Part shown: piece by piece, positions 21,639 to 33,298 of the stretch
Layout: each line of letters starts with the position of its first letter
Position numbering within the stretch: position 1 is the first letter of the stretch
From: Galerina marginata
Taxonomy: Eukaryota > Basidiomycota > Agaricomycetes > Agaricales > Galerinaceae
NCBI GenBank assembly: GCA_023014335.1
Contig: JAECYW010000006.1
Coordinates: forward strand, 3,472,001-3,536,000
DNA length: 64,000 nucleotides
Reading direction: 5' to 3'
The notes under the pieces: model-generated
Told to the model about the DNA's origin: nothing
Seen by the model: only the letters and a program-made list of their open reading frames with translations
Databases searched by the model: none
Translations under genes and position numbers: made by a program

Positions 21639-23287
21639 GGTTCTGCCGTGCTTCTCGGGTTCTGAGTCAATGTTCGACGTTCAACCGTTTGCCTTCTACT
21701 CACTCTCCTTCTTTTCCTCTACTCTGAGTCGACTCCTCTGCGTTCTTGGTATGTTTTATTGCTTTTATGCTGATTTTTTCTCAAATACTTACTTTACTTC
21801 CTAGGATTCGGACCGTTATTTCGTCACGGCTCCTTCAAGGGTGTTGTACTCTAGCCCGGCTTCCTTTACCGTGTCTCCCACCTCAAGCTCAACGACTCCG
21901 CCCTCCTCGTATTCCCAGTGCCCTTTTGACGACAATATCGTTGCTCACGTCATGGCGTCGTGTTCTGCGTCTCCTCCTTCAGGCTCGGTGCCTCCGCTGT
22001 TTCCATTTGCCATTGCACCCTCTTGATGAAGATATTGTCGTAGAGACCATGGACATCGGACATCATCTCCTTCCCTTGTGCTTGAGTCCTCTGCTGTTTC
22101 CGTCCGAGACTACTACAACTTCAGCCCGCGATCCAACTAGGTACCCCGCCCACAAACCGCCTACGCCCACAACCGTTGCATGACCGCCTCAGCGACCATT
22201 CGCCGTCCACAGACATCTACAAACTTTTGCGAGCCCGTTACAGTCCACCTGTCATCCACGCAGACCTGCAGGCCACGAGCCACGTTACTGGCAGCACAAC
22301 GATCACCAGGAAGCACGCCGTCCCAAACCTCTCCCCATCCACCTCTTTGTTGACCGCCATCGCTGTCGACGACGTTGACGAAGCCCATGAGCCCTACACG
22401 CCAGCTCCAGCCCGCCTAAACAATCCAACACCATCTCACTCACACCTGTCGAACCCCGTCATCCCGCGCCACATCCCCGCGCACTCGCGATCCCTCGCGA
22501 ACCGCATCTCCCACATTCTGTGACAAAGTTGTCTGTCTAGACTGTCACCATCGAGCCTGACCTCAATTACTACCCCACCAAGCTCGTTCACTGTTCATTG
22601 ACCGAATACCTGTGTCAAACTGTAGTACATTGTTTTCCTGAGTTAGTCTTGTAGTCCTATATGATATTTAATTGCGTTACATTCAATGGACTCCATGTAA
22701 TGTCCGACCCTATTCTGAGCATTATTATTGATTGAGATTGTTCATAAATTTAAAAAAGAAAGGGACTCGTAAATGCCAGCAATGGCCCACAAAGCTAGTA
22801 TGCACTTGTATATCCATTCGCCCTTGTGTATCACTCATGTGGGCTGTACCCGGCACAGTTCTTTCAGCCTCACCTTGGCGTTTAGCCTGGCCCCTACCTG
22901 CAGTCCTTTGTGCTGCACCATTGGCTTTACCCTGGCGTTTATCATTGGCCCTACCCGCGGCCGACGATTCGTTGTATTATAATTTCTTACTCACCGTTGG
23001 CCCTAGCCACGGCTGATGGTGCAGCTCGTTGTCGTCCTACACGCGGCTGACAGCGGGCGTATTTTTACTCATCATTGGCCCTACCCGCGGCTGATGGTGC
23101 AGCTCTCGTCGTTGCCACACCCGCTTGGCACCCGCGGCGATGGCATGTTGATTCATTGTTGGCCCTACCTACAGCTGGTGGTGCTGTGGTTGTAGCTCGT
23201 CTATGCCACTCTTCTTGTGCTCATTGTTGGCCCTACCCACTGTTTACGGTGCAGCTTGTTGTCTCATGTGCCCTGGAACCATATTGT

Positions 23288-24244
23288 ATGGGTTACTGAG
23301 TAATTAATTATGGATGTAGCCTAAATGAGAAGCATAATAGGTTACTGAGTAATTAATTACAGGTATGGCTCTGGTGAGAAACATAATGGGTTACTGAGTA
23401 ATGTATTATGGGTATGGCTTGGGTGAGAAGCATAATGGGTTACTGAGTAATGTATTATGGGTATGGCTTGGGTGAGAAGCATAATGGGTTACTGAGTAAT
23501 TAATTACAGGCATGGTCAAGGTGAGAAGCATAATGAGTTACTGAGTAATTAATTACAGGCATGGCTCAGATGAGAAGCATAATTCAGCTGCATAATGGGT
23601 TACTGAGTAATTGATTACAGGTATAGCTCTGGCAGGAAGCATAATGTGTTACTGAGTAATTAATTACAGGTATGGCTCAGGTGAAAAGCATAATGAATTA
23701 CTGAGTAATTAATTACAGGCATGGCTCAGGTGAGAAGCATAATGGGTTACTGAGTAATTAATTACAGGTATGGCTCTGGTGGGAAGCATAATGGGTTACT
23801 GAGTAATTAATTACAGGTATGGCTCTGGTGGGAAGCATAATGAGTTACTGAGTAATTAATTACAGGTATGGCTCTGGTGGGAAGCATAATGAGTTACTGA
23901 GTAATTAATTATGGGTGTGGCCTAGGTGAGAGGTGCAGGAATGGCTCAGGTGAAAAGCATAATCTGTTACTGAGTAATGTATTATGGGTATGGCTTGGAT
24001 GCAAAGCATAATGGGTTACTGAGTAATTAGTTACAGATATGGCTCAGATAAAAAGCATAATGGGTCACTGAGTAATTAATTATGGGTGTGGTCTAGGTGA
24101 GAGGTGCAGGCATGGCTCAGGTATGACCCATAATAAATTACTGAGTAATCAATTATGGGTGTGGCCAAGGTGAGAAGCATAATGGATTACTGAGTAATTG
24201 ATTATAGGTGTGGCTCAGCTGAGAAGCATAATGGGTTACTGAGT
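23288..24244 (-). repeat. 49-bp satellite array 2 (inverted)
   Basis: About 19-20 units of the same 49-bp monomer as array 1, in reverse orientation and almost identical to the inner part of array 1 over the inverted-repeat arm. Confidence 0.93.
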
Positions 24245-24474
24245 AATTAATTACCCAAAGTATATGACCTGAAAGGCCACTGTTACATACTTTAAGACCA
24301 TGTAACAGAGGGCAACTCTTCAATGAACTTGGGGTCTGTAATCAGTTACATCTTCTGCCAAGGTCAACTCCAGGTGAGGGTTCACGTGCAAATTTTGCGT
24401 GGCGACCTCAGAAAACTGACCGGCCGACCTTTGTTTTGGCTCATTTGCCAACCTTCCTTGAACGGCGGGGAGTC
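23329..24474. repeat. long inverted repeat, right arm
   Basis: Reverse complement of 17742-18887 without net indels. Beyond 24474 similarity falls quickly: about 25 bp of weak match, then none. Confidence 0.92.
24382..24474 (-). pseudogene. 3' fragment of the membrane-protein gene
   Basis: Reading the minus strand gives the same last 30 codons and stop as the gene ending at 17834. Upstream of 24474 neither the transmembrane helix nor the extracellular part is present. It therefore looks like a captured gene end, not a second gene. Confidence 0.7.
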
Positions 24475-24702
24475 TGCGTGCTGTCCCCGAACTTCGAAGG
24501 GCCGCCCGACACATATATCGCGAAATTCGATCAGGGTGAAATGATGAACTTAGAGAACGGCGCCGGGAATGGATGACATTTTGACCTGCATTACATATAA
24601 TAGCTCCTGGTGTCCAGTACCAATCCTGTTGTCCAGATCTCTTTGCCGAAGTTCAATTGCATTGTATCATTGACAAGAGGTTCCTGAAACTCAGAGTCCA
24701 TT

Positions 24703-27296
24703 TTACTCACATGGACTCCATCTTCGTCTGTATGTCTCCATCGCTCGCCTCACTTCCTTACTTTTATTTCTGAATTCTCGTGATCGCGGGGCCAAGGTGC
24801 GTCGACTGCAAAATTTGAGAAGTTCTTCTGACTTTCCAGCCCTAGGAAGGAAGTGCAACAAGTATTCCAAGGCAAGGGAGTACTTTTGTGCCCAAAGTTG
24901 TTGAATAAAATGGGGATCTTCCATATCTTGCCATTCAGGGAAAAAGTAGAGATCTTCGCGCTTGTGTTTGTAAACGTGATCGTTTTCTCTCCTTCTCCAA
25001 GCTTCTGATTTTCTGAGTGCACCATGCGTTCCCATTCTTCCAAGCCACGTCCATGGAGCATTTCTGCGTATTCTAATATTGCGTTTTCTTTGTGGAGGGA
25101 AACTTTGTGGAGCCGACCGATGGTCACAGAGGTAAATTAAGCAGCGCAATGCCGCACTGGCATATCTTTCACCATTCAATGCATAGTGCTTTGAACGCAC
25201 CGGGTCTTCCAAGAAGTCATAGATGAGTTGGTGGTACTCCTTGTATGAAATACGATCGGTGAGGAGCGCAAGACAGCGGCCATCAACCTCGTTAAGGTCG
25301 GGGTCCAGCTTGTATAACCTGAATTCTGGTATAAACATGTAATGTCCGTGTTGCTGATGTGTCATGGAAAAGTCGAGGAGGGCGATGAGAAAGGCAAGAG
25401 ACTCAATTCTGTAATAAGCATCCAAATAACCCCGAAGAACCTCATCAAAACAGCGTAGATGATAGGTGTATAAAGCTTCCGCAGGTCCAGATCGCTGCAA
25501 GCGTGAACTTTAGCCTTGAAATTATAAGTATTTATAAAGACAACACATACCAAAGCTTTGAGAAATTCGAAAAATGTCGGTAAAAATAAATAATTGAATC
25601 CTTCAATCAGGGCCTTTTCATAATCTTGAACGTTTCTAATTCTTAATGCCTGCCCATAAATGCGAACCACAGAGAATCGAGTAAAATCGCGCCATAATTC
25701 AGGAGACGGTGAGCAATTGAGAAGATTACCGTGGATGAAATTTAGCGCTGAATTCCAGGCCAAGCCCATGGAGCGATCGGTAAATGGTTTATCTGCAAGG
25801 AGCATGTCAGGCTCGTGTCGAGAAGAGGAACAAGACCATGCACTTATTAGCAGCTGAAAACATTTCCGGAGATGGTCTGTGCGCCTCGACACAACGTCGA
25901 TTGAAAATTGCTGCGAACGTGATTGATCTAGGAGAAAATCTGCCAACGAAGCATGCAAAATATGAATCATGCGATCACCTGTAGCAGTGCCGGTGACAAT
26001 GGATCCAAGGTCACAAAATAGCCTCTGAATATCCCCAGGGTCAAGGGAAAATAGCTTTTCAAATGAATCCCCAGTTGTCGATGGTATTTCTTCAAGTATG
26101 AGAAAGGTTAGAATGTCGAGAACCTCCTCTATTTCATCCACAGAAGCGAGAATGTGTGTGTATAGTGCGTCCAGGTCAGCAAACGGCAGGTCACGGCGAG
26201 CTGGACGAAGGTTTAACACGACTTCTAAACGATGATGAGGGTGATGTCGGCTAGATTCCACGTATTTGACCACAGTTGAGGCGTAAATGAATTGGCCGGA
26301 TGATTTATCAACCAAGTCGTAGATAATATCATCTGCTGGCCATGAAGGCGGGATGTACTGCTTAAATGCATGAGTCTCTGTGATCTCCTTACACTTATCA
26401 CGTAGGAATAATTCAATATCGTTGCCCGGGAGGTAGGAGTCATCCAATACGAGGCGGGTCAAGATACTGGTAACTCGAGGGGAATTAAATTTGGTTGATA
26501 TTTCGTGTTCGGGGCGACTAGCAATGAGAAAGATCAAGGGGAGACGGTCCTGCTGTATCCCACGGACAATGATGTCCAAAATCTCGCATTGAGATCGACG
26601 ATCCAGGCATTCATCCAGTCCATCAATGATGACGAGGCGAGGGGAACTGGGATCATTAAAGAATCCTGAATCCAAGAGCTCTCGGAGGGGCTTTACGATT
26701 AAAGATAGAAATTGAACCGAGGGGCCCCGCGTGAATATGAGCGGGTCAAACTCGATGATGGCAACAAGTTTCTCTCTTAGTTGGGGGATGGCCAACACCA
26801 TCTGGTATGCGATGGTTGGAAAAAGTGACCGTGCGTGATTTCTGTTGGGGTCTGACCTGCCGAAGAAGAAGCTGGCAAGTAAGCATTCCTGCGCACAGCA
26901 AAGCTCTGCTATGCTCTGTGCAATGGCCGATTTCCCTGCGCCAGCAGCACCGTTGAGCCACATAATCAAAGCATTTCTTGTCTCGGAGTCTTGCCCTTGG
27001 ATCCAGTCCATGATCTTCTTCATGACTGCAACGCGAGTGTTCGGGTGACACTTTGGGGGGTCAAATCGCTCCCCAGAGTTATGAAAGGCAGCTGGTGCGA
27101 CTGCATCCTGGAGGCGATCGAAGCCACCTGTGATGAAATTTAGAAATCAGCGTCGCAAGTGACCGAGAGATATAGCGGGAAAAGGCATCGCACTCTTGGC
27201 GCCTTGTACCTGTATACGTCTGTTGTCATGCGTATGCTGTATGAAGGTTCCTCCTGTGATGACTGAGTGGGAGATCAAGGCTCTGGGAGAGGACAT
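24703..27296 (-). CDS. NACHT-domain NLR-like STAND ATPase
   Basis: Fungal NLR-type protein, presumably a signal-sensing NTPase. The start MSSPRALISHSVITGG at 27296 is joined by an intron (about 27066-27128 side, donor gtgcga) to SGFDRLQDAVAPAAFH. Next come the family-typical linker CHPNTR and then the NACHT core. Walker A is GAAGAGKSAIAQS near 26950, Walker B is RLVIIDGLDEC near 26610, and LIASRPE is the sensor-like motif. A second intron near 25503-25553 joins LKAL to RSGPAEALYTYHLRCF. The C-terminal 250 residues are helical and end in a basic tail; I see no WD40, ankyrin or TPR repeats, which many fungal NLRs carry. The short N-terminal region in front of the linker has no recognisable effector domain. 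Total is about 820 residues. Confidence 0.85.
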
Positions 27297-27881
27297 TTCC
27301 CGTTGCCGACGTTGGTTGGTGGTGGTGTGAAGAAGAGAGGCGCCATTTCGGTTTGTTCCTAGCCGCGTGACAAACTTCCACCTTGCTTTCATCAGACCTC
27401 CACCAGGAGTCCAGGACAACACATTTTTACACAAGGAATACCAGCAATGGCAATGGACATGATACTCCAAGGAACCTCAACTCACGCTCATTATTTGTCA
27501 AGCTTTTTTCGACAAGCAAGACTATGGCGTCGGTTACTCTACCCGGTCCCGTGGTATACCCGTGGACGTTTTATGGTCGAAAAGGTGCTCGACCTCCTCG
27601 AGTTTCCGGCGGGGCTTGTTGTAATCTAAACAAATATTCCGTGTTGACCGACCCCTTGGCAGTACACTAATTCAATCCACTTTGTGTTCACAGAGAACGC
27701 GGCCGTTCCACGGATTATGTAAGACTTTGAACAGTCTCTTAAATGCGAGTTGGGACTGAACTCACTTCATAAAATCCAAATGCGCCTGCCACCTGAAACC
27801 AAAAACAATAAGAAATGAATTACGATTTTGCCGATACAATTTATTGCCTCCAAAGCAAACGACATATCATAGTCAAGCCTT
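27297..27881. other. spacer, no gene recognised
   Basis: Region between the NLR start and the stop of the SRPK-like kinase gene, both on the minus strand. It probably holds the NLR promoter and the kinase 3' UTR. Small overlapping frames at 27383-27670 show no motif. Confidence 0.45.
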
Positions 27882-29363
27882 CTAATCAACTCCAGCAAAC
27901 CATGGATCTGCAAGCAATTCTTCTGCGCTAGCTCGATCTGCAGGATCAAGGCGCAAACATCGTCTCATGAGGGTCGCGGTGGATACAATGTCAGGTTCTG
28001 GGATGACCTTATAAACTCTGATAAATAGCTCAAATGGATAGTTGATGAGAGCTGGATCAGCCCTTAAGTTGCCTGGATGAGACGACAGTGTTCAACAGCC
28101 TGTGGTTGAGGTGAGGAAATAAAATAACTGACAGGTCGTATCAAAGTATTTTTCACCAAACCGACTAACGGAGAGTTGTTCTTCACCGAAATCTTCGCCT
28201 GTAGAGCATATCATTTGGTACAGGATATATTCAGTCTGGTCAAGTTTCAGTTTAGGATCGGGTTCGTATTTGAAAAGCGCTCGGCTGGTGACAAGTTCAA
28301 AAATCTAAGACGCATAAAAGATTACAATAACGCTCCGAGGGATAAAAAGCGCTTACCAGGCATCCGAATGTCCATATGTCCACCTTCTCGTTCCAGGGTC
28401 CACCGATGAAAATTTCAGGCGGACGGAGTGGATATGCCGTGATTTCGTCGACTTTGTGATTGGTGATTGGCTGGGCTGCAAACAAGGTTATTGATATTTA
28501 CATGGCATTGGTCAGAAAACTACCGCCTACCGCTTCCAAAGTCAGCGACAACATATGTGCGCTTCATGGCTTCCGCCAAAGTGGGAACTGGAAGTGGTTG
28601 TGACACTGCAGCTTGAACGATACCATCCTGAGACATTTCGGGGGGATGACGACGAGCGGGTTCAGAAGCGAGAAGCTTCTCGATTTCAGTGGTAGATATC
28701 CCAGTATCAAAGAAAGATGTTGTCATATTTAAGATCAGTATGGACAACACCACATCGATGAGCGTGGGCTATCCCACGAAGGACATGGAGGAGAATCCTC
28801 TTGACAAGTTGAAAAGGGAAGACATCACCGTTTTGGCATTCATGCAGAGACTTGACGTCTCCACCAAGGAGTTGAGTAATCAAGCATAGGTGTTCACCGG
28901 CACTGCCTTTCCCGGGCACGGTGAAGCTGGAGAGGAGCTTTAAGCAATGAGGTGTGGTGTTGGATGATGTAGAGAGAAGGCTGAGAGCTTCAGGCTCCCA
29001 AACCAGACCTTTGGGGATGAGGCCAGTGGTATAACCAGTGAGTCCTTTGACGGCAACAAATTTATTTTCCCTGAATAAAGGAAGTGAGATAACTTAAAAG
29101 AAGAAAGCTTAGAGGAAGTACTTTTGATCGCGGGCCAGCCAAGTGCTCGAGCTCATCCCCCAGCCAAGCTTCCGGACAATTATATATCGTTTATCGGGTC
29201 CGATAGCCTCGCCAAACTCGAATTGCGGCCAACCATACCCATCAGAAGCTGGCATGCCCAAGGGTTCCTCGATGAACGTCAAGTCGACACAAGGCTTCCC
29301 ATCTGGCCCGACAGAAAAATGTTGGTTAGTGGGTGCGCCAGAGCTTCCAGCATCTGTAGACAT
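27882..29363 (-). CDS. SRPK-like serine/threonine protein kinase
   Basis: Protein kinase related to SR-protein kinases. The N-terminal block reads GPDKRYIIVRKLGWGMSSSTW (glycine-rich loop), then FVAVKGL with the ATP-binding lysine. The catalytic loop HTDLKYDNI near 28710 has the SRPK-typical His-Thr-Asp variant. VADFGSG is the Mg loop, LRPPEIFIGGPWNEKVDIW the activation-segment end, and the last exon ends EELLADPWFAGVD with the stop at 27882. A spacer insert of about 40 residues rich in Ser/Pro lies between the catalytic loop and DFG. I chose Met at 29363 (MSTDAGSSG). An in-frame Met at 29450 would add a Ser/Arg-rich leader that could be a mitochondrial presequence. Confidence 0.85.
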
Positions 29364-29643
29364 CCTGTGGTTTCTGAAATATGCAGTTGAGGACGAAGGA
29401 CCCCGAGGGGAGAGAAATCGAAGGCAACGCAAGGTGGTCGAACAAAACATTGAACTATAGGAATCGTAGAAATACGTCAGGCTATGGTTGAAAATGCGTA
29501 GTCCGTAAATAAACTTTTGAAATACTCACAGAAACTGCGAGTCCTAATCGAAAATACACATTTGGCGATCGCCACCGCACCACAGTCCATTTTCTTTTCG
29601 AGGAAAAAGAATTGAAGGCACCAATTCAAGGTGAAGAAAAAAG

Positions 29644-29749
29644 TGATGAGAGTGGGATTCGAACCCACGCCACAATGTGACCAGATAAACTTGGACATCG
29701 AATGTCCTGGTCCTTAGTCTGGCGCCTTAGACCGCTCGGCCATCTCACC
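29644..29749 (-). tRNA. tRNA-Leu (anticodon AAG) with intron
   Basis: Class II tRNA. Acceptor strands GGTGAGA / TCTCATC pair apart from a G-T, followed by discriminator A. The D-arm is GATGGCCGAGCGGTCTAAGGC, the anticodon stem CCAGA/TCTGG with loop CTAAGGA, the long variable arm follows, and the T-arm is GTGGG TTCGAAT CCCAC. A roughly 25-nt intron sits just after position 37, the canonical eukaryotic site. Confidence 0.92.
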
Positions 29750-30108
29750 ATAACTTTGCTAGCTGCAAGCATGCTTCACGGTCTACACAGAACAATTTCC
29801 AGCCGGGATGTTGGAACAGCGCGAAACGTAAAACGCTCCACCCGAGTGTGTCCTCAGGTTGTCGATTTGGAAAGATTAGAATTAGGTTCTCGATAAACGT
29901 GCCAATTTATTGGCAAGAGTTGGGTCTTCGGAGTCGAAGCCTCGATATTTGTGAGTTGTGGGTCCACCTGGTGTAGAAACATATCAGAATAGGGAAGATA
30001 CATGTGGAATAGCTATAGGCTAGCGGTAATGTAGTGGTATGATAATAATAATAATAATGATATGTTCTATCGTGCATAGTGTATGCTGGGTATGTAAGCA
30101 ATGTCAAT
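29750..30108. other. spacer
   Basis: Between the tRNA and the stop of the lactonase-like gene. It holds a short AAT microsatellite (about 30041-30058). No gene is seen. Confidence 0.5.
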
Positions 30109-31354
30109 TCACAACCATAGGAAACTCGTCCGCGTAGGTATGTCCAGATTCCTCGCCACAATCTGCAAACCGCGACCGCCATCTATCCGTTGAAGAACGA
30201 TTACTCCCGCCGCACCAGCATGACCGGCAGCAGCCAGGTACTCATCGCCGCCTTCCCGAGCGTTTCCGAATCCCATACCGCGGATCTGGTCCAACCCCGT
30301 GTAAACCTGATTGACTAACACAAGCCCTTCGCCGGGCTGCCCGAGGTTAACATGCTCGAAGATCGCTATGGTATCCCCTTCAGGTGTTTGCGGACCTTTA
30401 TTGCGATTGGAGACGTAGATGTAGGGAACAGGGAACTTCTCAGAGGGAGGAGGGATTAAGATTTCAGCAGCGGCCCACTTAGCTCCTTCTGGTGGGCTTG
30501 AAGGAATAATGGAGACAATCGCCAACGTATTTGAGGTTCCGTTTGCGTCTGGAAGGGTTTGAACGGAAAGAGTGGACGATAGCTCGTGAAGTGTGAATAA
30601 ATGGTTGTCTAGAACATGACTCCTATAAGCACAAAATAACCAATGAGATACGATCCATAAACGTACTGAAGATAGCAATGTGCCTCGGACCGCTTCCTTT
30701 GGGCTGAGGGATCGAGCCTACGATAACAGACGCGCCGGTGGAAGGGTTGGTTCGTAGTCGCCAGATGGTATCTCCTCCCTAGAAGATTATGATTTGAATG
30801 TATGTGACAATACTGTAGGCTGTCGCAACGCACGAGATCAGGAACGAGAACTTCGCCAAAGTTCTCAACGACCATATGTGGATGAGACGTTCCGATCTCT
30901 GGTGCGGGGAAGGTGATTATTGGAGCAAATGAATCGAATTTTGTCCCCTCCGACGTCGTCGCTATGATTCGTCCAGTTCCAGAGGCATAATTTACCACAG
31001 CGACGGAACCAGTCGAGAGCGCCGTCACAAACGGCGGGCTGCGACCGCCAGAAGAAACGGTGTCGATAGCGTCGGAAAGCGTGCCGTCCGTTTTTATACC
31101 GAAAGACTGTATGGCCCCTGCACCGGATTCTTGATTGACGGCGCTGCTCAGAGCGTCAGGTACTCAAAACGGTCCCGCCTAGGTCAAAATGCGTACTACA
31201 AGAGACTCCGATTCGTAGGATGCAGTGCGATCCAAGAAGGATTTCTACCAGTGGGCGATTTGTTGAGCAAGGTAAGAGACGACGTCGCAGCGTTGAACAA
31301 ATAGGTCGCGACGAAGACATCATAGCCTCCTGCAAGGATCTTGAAGGAAACCAT
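30109..31354 (-). CDS. lactonase-family seven-bladed beta-propeller protein
   Basis: Member of the fungal carboxy-muconate cyclase / 6-phosphogluconolactonase-like propeller family. The exon chain starts MVSFKILAGGYDVFVATYLF. It splices at HPTNRSL|FSAVNQESGAGA (donor gtagta, acceptor tctgag near 31149), passes FDSFAPIITFPAPEIGTSHPHM and GDTIWRLRTNPSTGAS, and ends in YIYVSNRN, LDQIRGMGFGNAREGGDEYL and GVIVLQRIDGGRGLQIVARN. Repeated small hydrophobic beta-blade segments and the HPTN and YVSNRN motifs are family hallmarks. Length is about 370 residues, normal for the family, with no signal peptide. The exact substrate cannot be read from sequence. Confidence 0.82.
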
Positions 31355-32764
31355 CTCGCATGCAACAGTCAATTCAAAGCAGGTCTACACTGGAGTCCTT
31401 TTATGAGGCGCAGGAATCAAGTTCTGAGCGCTAGCGCTAATAGGTTGTTATATGGTTGAAGAGTATCCTTGAGTGGTGGTGGTTCTAAGGATAAGATTCC
31501 CTCAAGTTCGGACAGCAGACGGGTCTCTATCATGTGACCGTGTCGCGGAGTTTGAACTTAACCTAGACTGAGCAGAGCGTTTGCGATGAATCTTCAATCC
31601 ACCCAACAACTTCGCCACAACGTCCTGTCTTTTTAAATTAGGCGCTCGAGAAACCTAATCGAATATGAACTTGCTACGTCAAACTGAACGTGAAATTTTC
31701 TAGCAAATGCAACTTGAATTTTCAAATCTGCCGTCGAGGGAGGCCCAACTTGGGAGGCCTCTCGAGCTGCTCAAAGTAGTATTGGAGGACCTCGCTCTAT
31801 GCACAAAAATTGTGTGAGATTTTTCAACTCCTACTTTAGTTGTGAACGTGGAATAAAATCCTTTACTCGACATGCGCCTCACCCTTTCCATAGAAAAGTT
31901 TCTGCGAGAGAGTCACCCTCAAGTTTCGGCCAAGTTTCATCGATTTTTTGATCACGGAATTCTTCGATATCTATTCCTTTATATATATATATATATATAT
32001 TTAAATAAGGTACTGGAAACGCTGTATTCATCCCAGAAAAAGTGTAATGCCTCCATCAGCGGCTAGACGACAGACGATGACTGCGGACGCTGCCAAATTT
32101 CAGACCGCAGTCTTTGATTATCCATCCGCGCTGATTTTGGCCTGCCCTCGCATTGTGACATTCAAGCTGCGCATCCTACATGATATGTCCGACAAGTGGA
32201 CTTCCGTAACTGAGACTCTATGAGGCTTTCAAATTTCTATATCTTATCAACTCAAGCTTCCTCCGCAGTCACGTCCATGATCTACCGACCTCATTGCTCA
32301 CTGTTGTTTCTTTTCGATAACCAGTCATTCAGGACCTATAGGACGTGCAGTGTATCTTCAGACTAAATTCCATTGCCTCTCAGAGGGCCAGGCGCAATGA
32401 GAAAAAGTCGTATTGCAGTCGTATCTTCCGAGCGCTTATAAAAACATCGGGTTATCTCAAGACGGTCATAGAAGACCGTGGTCCACAGTTGCATACATAA
32501 TATTTTCTGCCGGCCTGCTGCGCAGAGCAGACAGCTAACCTGAAGAAGAATCAAGTGATCAGTAACGCCTACAGGTGGTGCCCGAGTAGTAGAACATATA
32601 AAACGGCGTCCTGGCATAGTAACATCCCAGTTCCCCTTCCAAATCTTGCGCCTTCAAGTTTTATTCTCTTGGGTAAGTGATACCCTCTCCTTAACGATAC
32701 CTAAGTTTATGTTAAATATCATCTGACGACAGTTCAAAGTTAACAGGATTATCCACCTCACAAC
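31355..32764. other. spacer with AT microsatellite
   Basis: No coding region recognised. A pure (AT)n run spans about 31980-32001. The right end holds the promoter and 5' UTR of the next gene, with a likely 5'-UTR intron (gtaagtgata at about 32672 to a cag near 32730-32750). Confidence 0.5.
32597..32603 (+). promoter_or_regulatory. TATA box of the small membrane-protein gene
   Basis: TATAAAA stands about 165 bp upstream of the ATG. That distance is consistent with a 5' UTR containing the intron noted above. Confidence 0.55.
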
Positions 32765-33298
32765 ATGTCGTTCCCAATCTTAGTCAAGTCCTCATCGCCC
32801 GTTTCTCAGTCCCCGGAGTACAGGGACGTCGATCCCGAGACCCAGCGCTTGATCGAGCACGAGTCTAACTTCCCCCCCGACATCAAGCAGGACCCCGACG
32901 TCCCACCGCCCCGCATCGTCGTCGTCGCCAACACCACCCCCACCCGCACCACCATGCCCAACACCCCAGTCCACTTGGCAGCACCTGAGGAATGCCCCCA
33001 CCCGCGCGGCCCCATCCGTCTTGAGTCTGCAGAGGAGTACCAAGCGCGCCAGGGCCAAGGTCAGGGCACATCCAGGTTCTTCAGAGCTGTCCGCGCGGAC
33101 AACCAGACGGTCGTGGAGGACATGACGCGTGGATTCCTCATGCTCGTCACGACCCCCATCGCGCTTGTTGGTATGGTGCTGTACTCGACTGGGATGATCA
33201 TCGAGGGCATCGCTTTGATGATGAAGGGCGTTGGCTCGCTGAGCGCCAGGACACTCATGAGGCGAAGGTCCCCGTCTCCTGAGGCACAGATGGTTTGA
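32765..33298 (+). CDS. small tail-anchored-like membrane protein, unknown function
   Basis: Intronless reading frame of 177 residues that I do not recognise. The first 100 residues are Pro/Thr-rich and hydrophilic (PPPRIVVV, TPTRTTMPNTP, GQGQGTS). Residues 125-155 form one or two hydrophobic segments (FLMLVTTPIALVGMVLYS, then MIIEGIALMMKGVG). A short basic tail RTLMRRRSPSPEAQMV follows. Strong C-ending codon bias, a TATA box and a probable UTR intron suggest real and fairly high expression. The long opposite-strand frames are shadows of this bias. Confidence 0.7.
   Translation: MSFPILVKSSSPVSQSPEYRDVDPETQRLIEHESNFPPDIKQDPDVPPPRIVVVANTTPTRTTMPNTPVHLAAPEECPHPRGPIRLESAEEYQARQGQGQGTSRFFRAVRADNQTVVEDMTRGFLMLVTTPIALVGMVLYSTGMIIEGIALMMKGVGSLSARTLMRRRSPSPEAQMV

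Larger units (their letters stand above)
19269..23287. other. spacer of the long inverted repeat
   Basis: No supported gene. It contains a polypyrimidine/GGGTA-rich tract (19280-19400) and a hairpin (19576-19631). At 20290-20700 there are degenerate GTCGCAGTCGCAGG-type repeats, with two 60-bp copies at about 20549-20603 and 20611-20664. Then come a perfect hairpin (21071-21181), the right TATA-palindrome element (21537-21638), and repeats of a ttggccctaccc..gctgatggtgcagctc unit (22880-23260). The 205-codon minus frame at 20524-21141 is mostly such repeats read in one phase. Confidence 0.6.
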
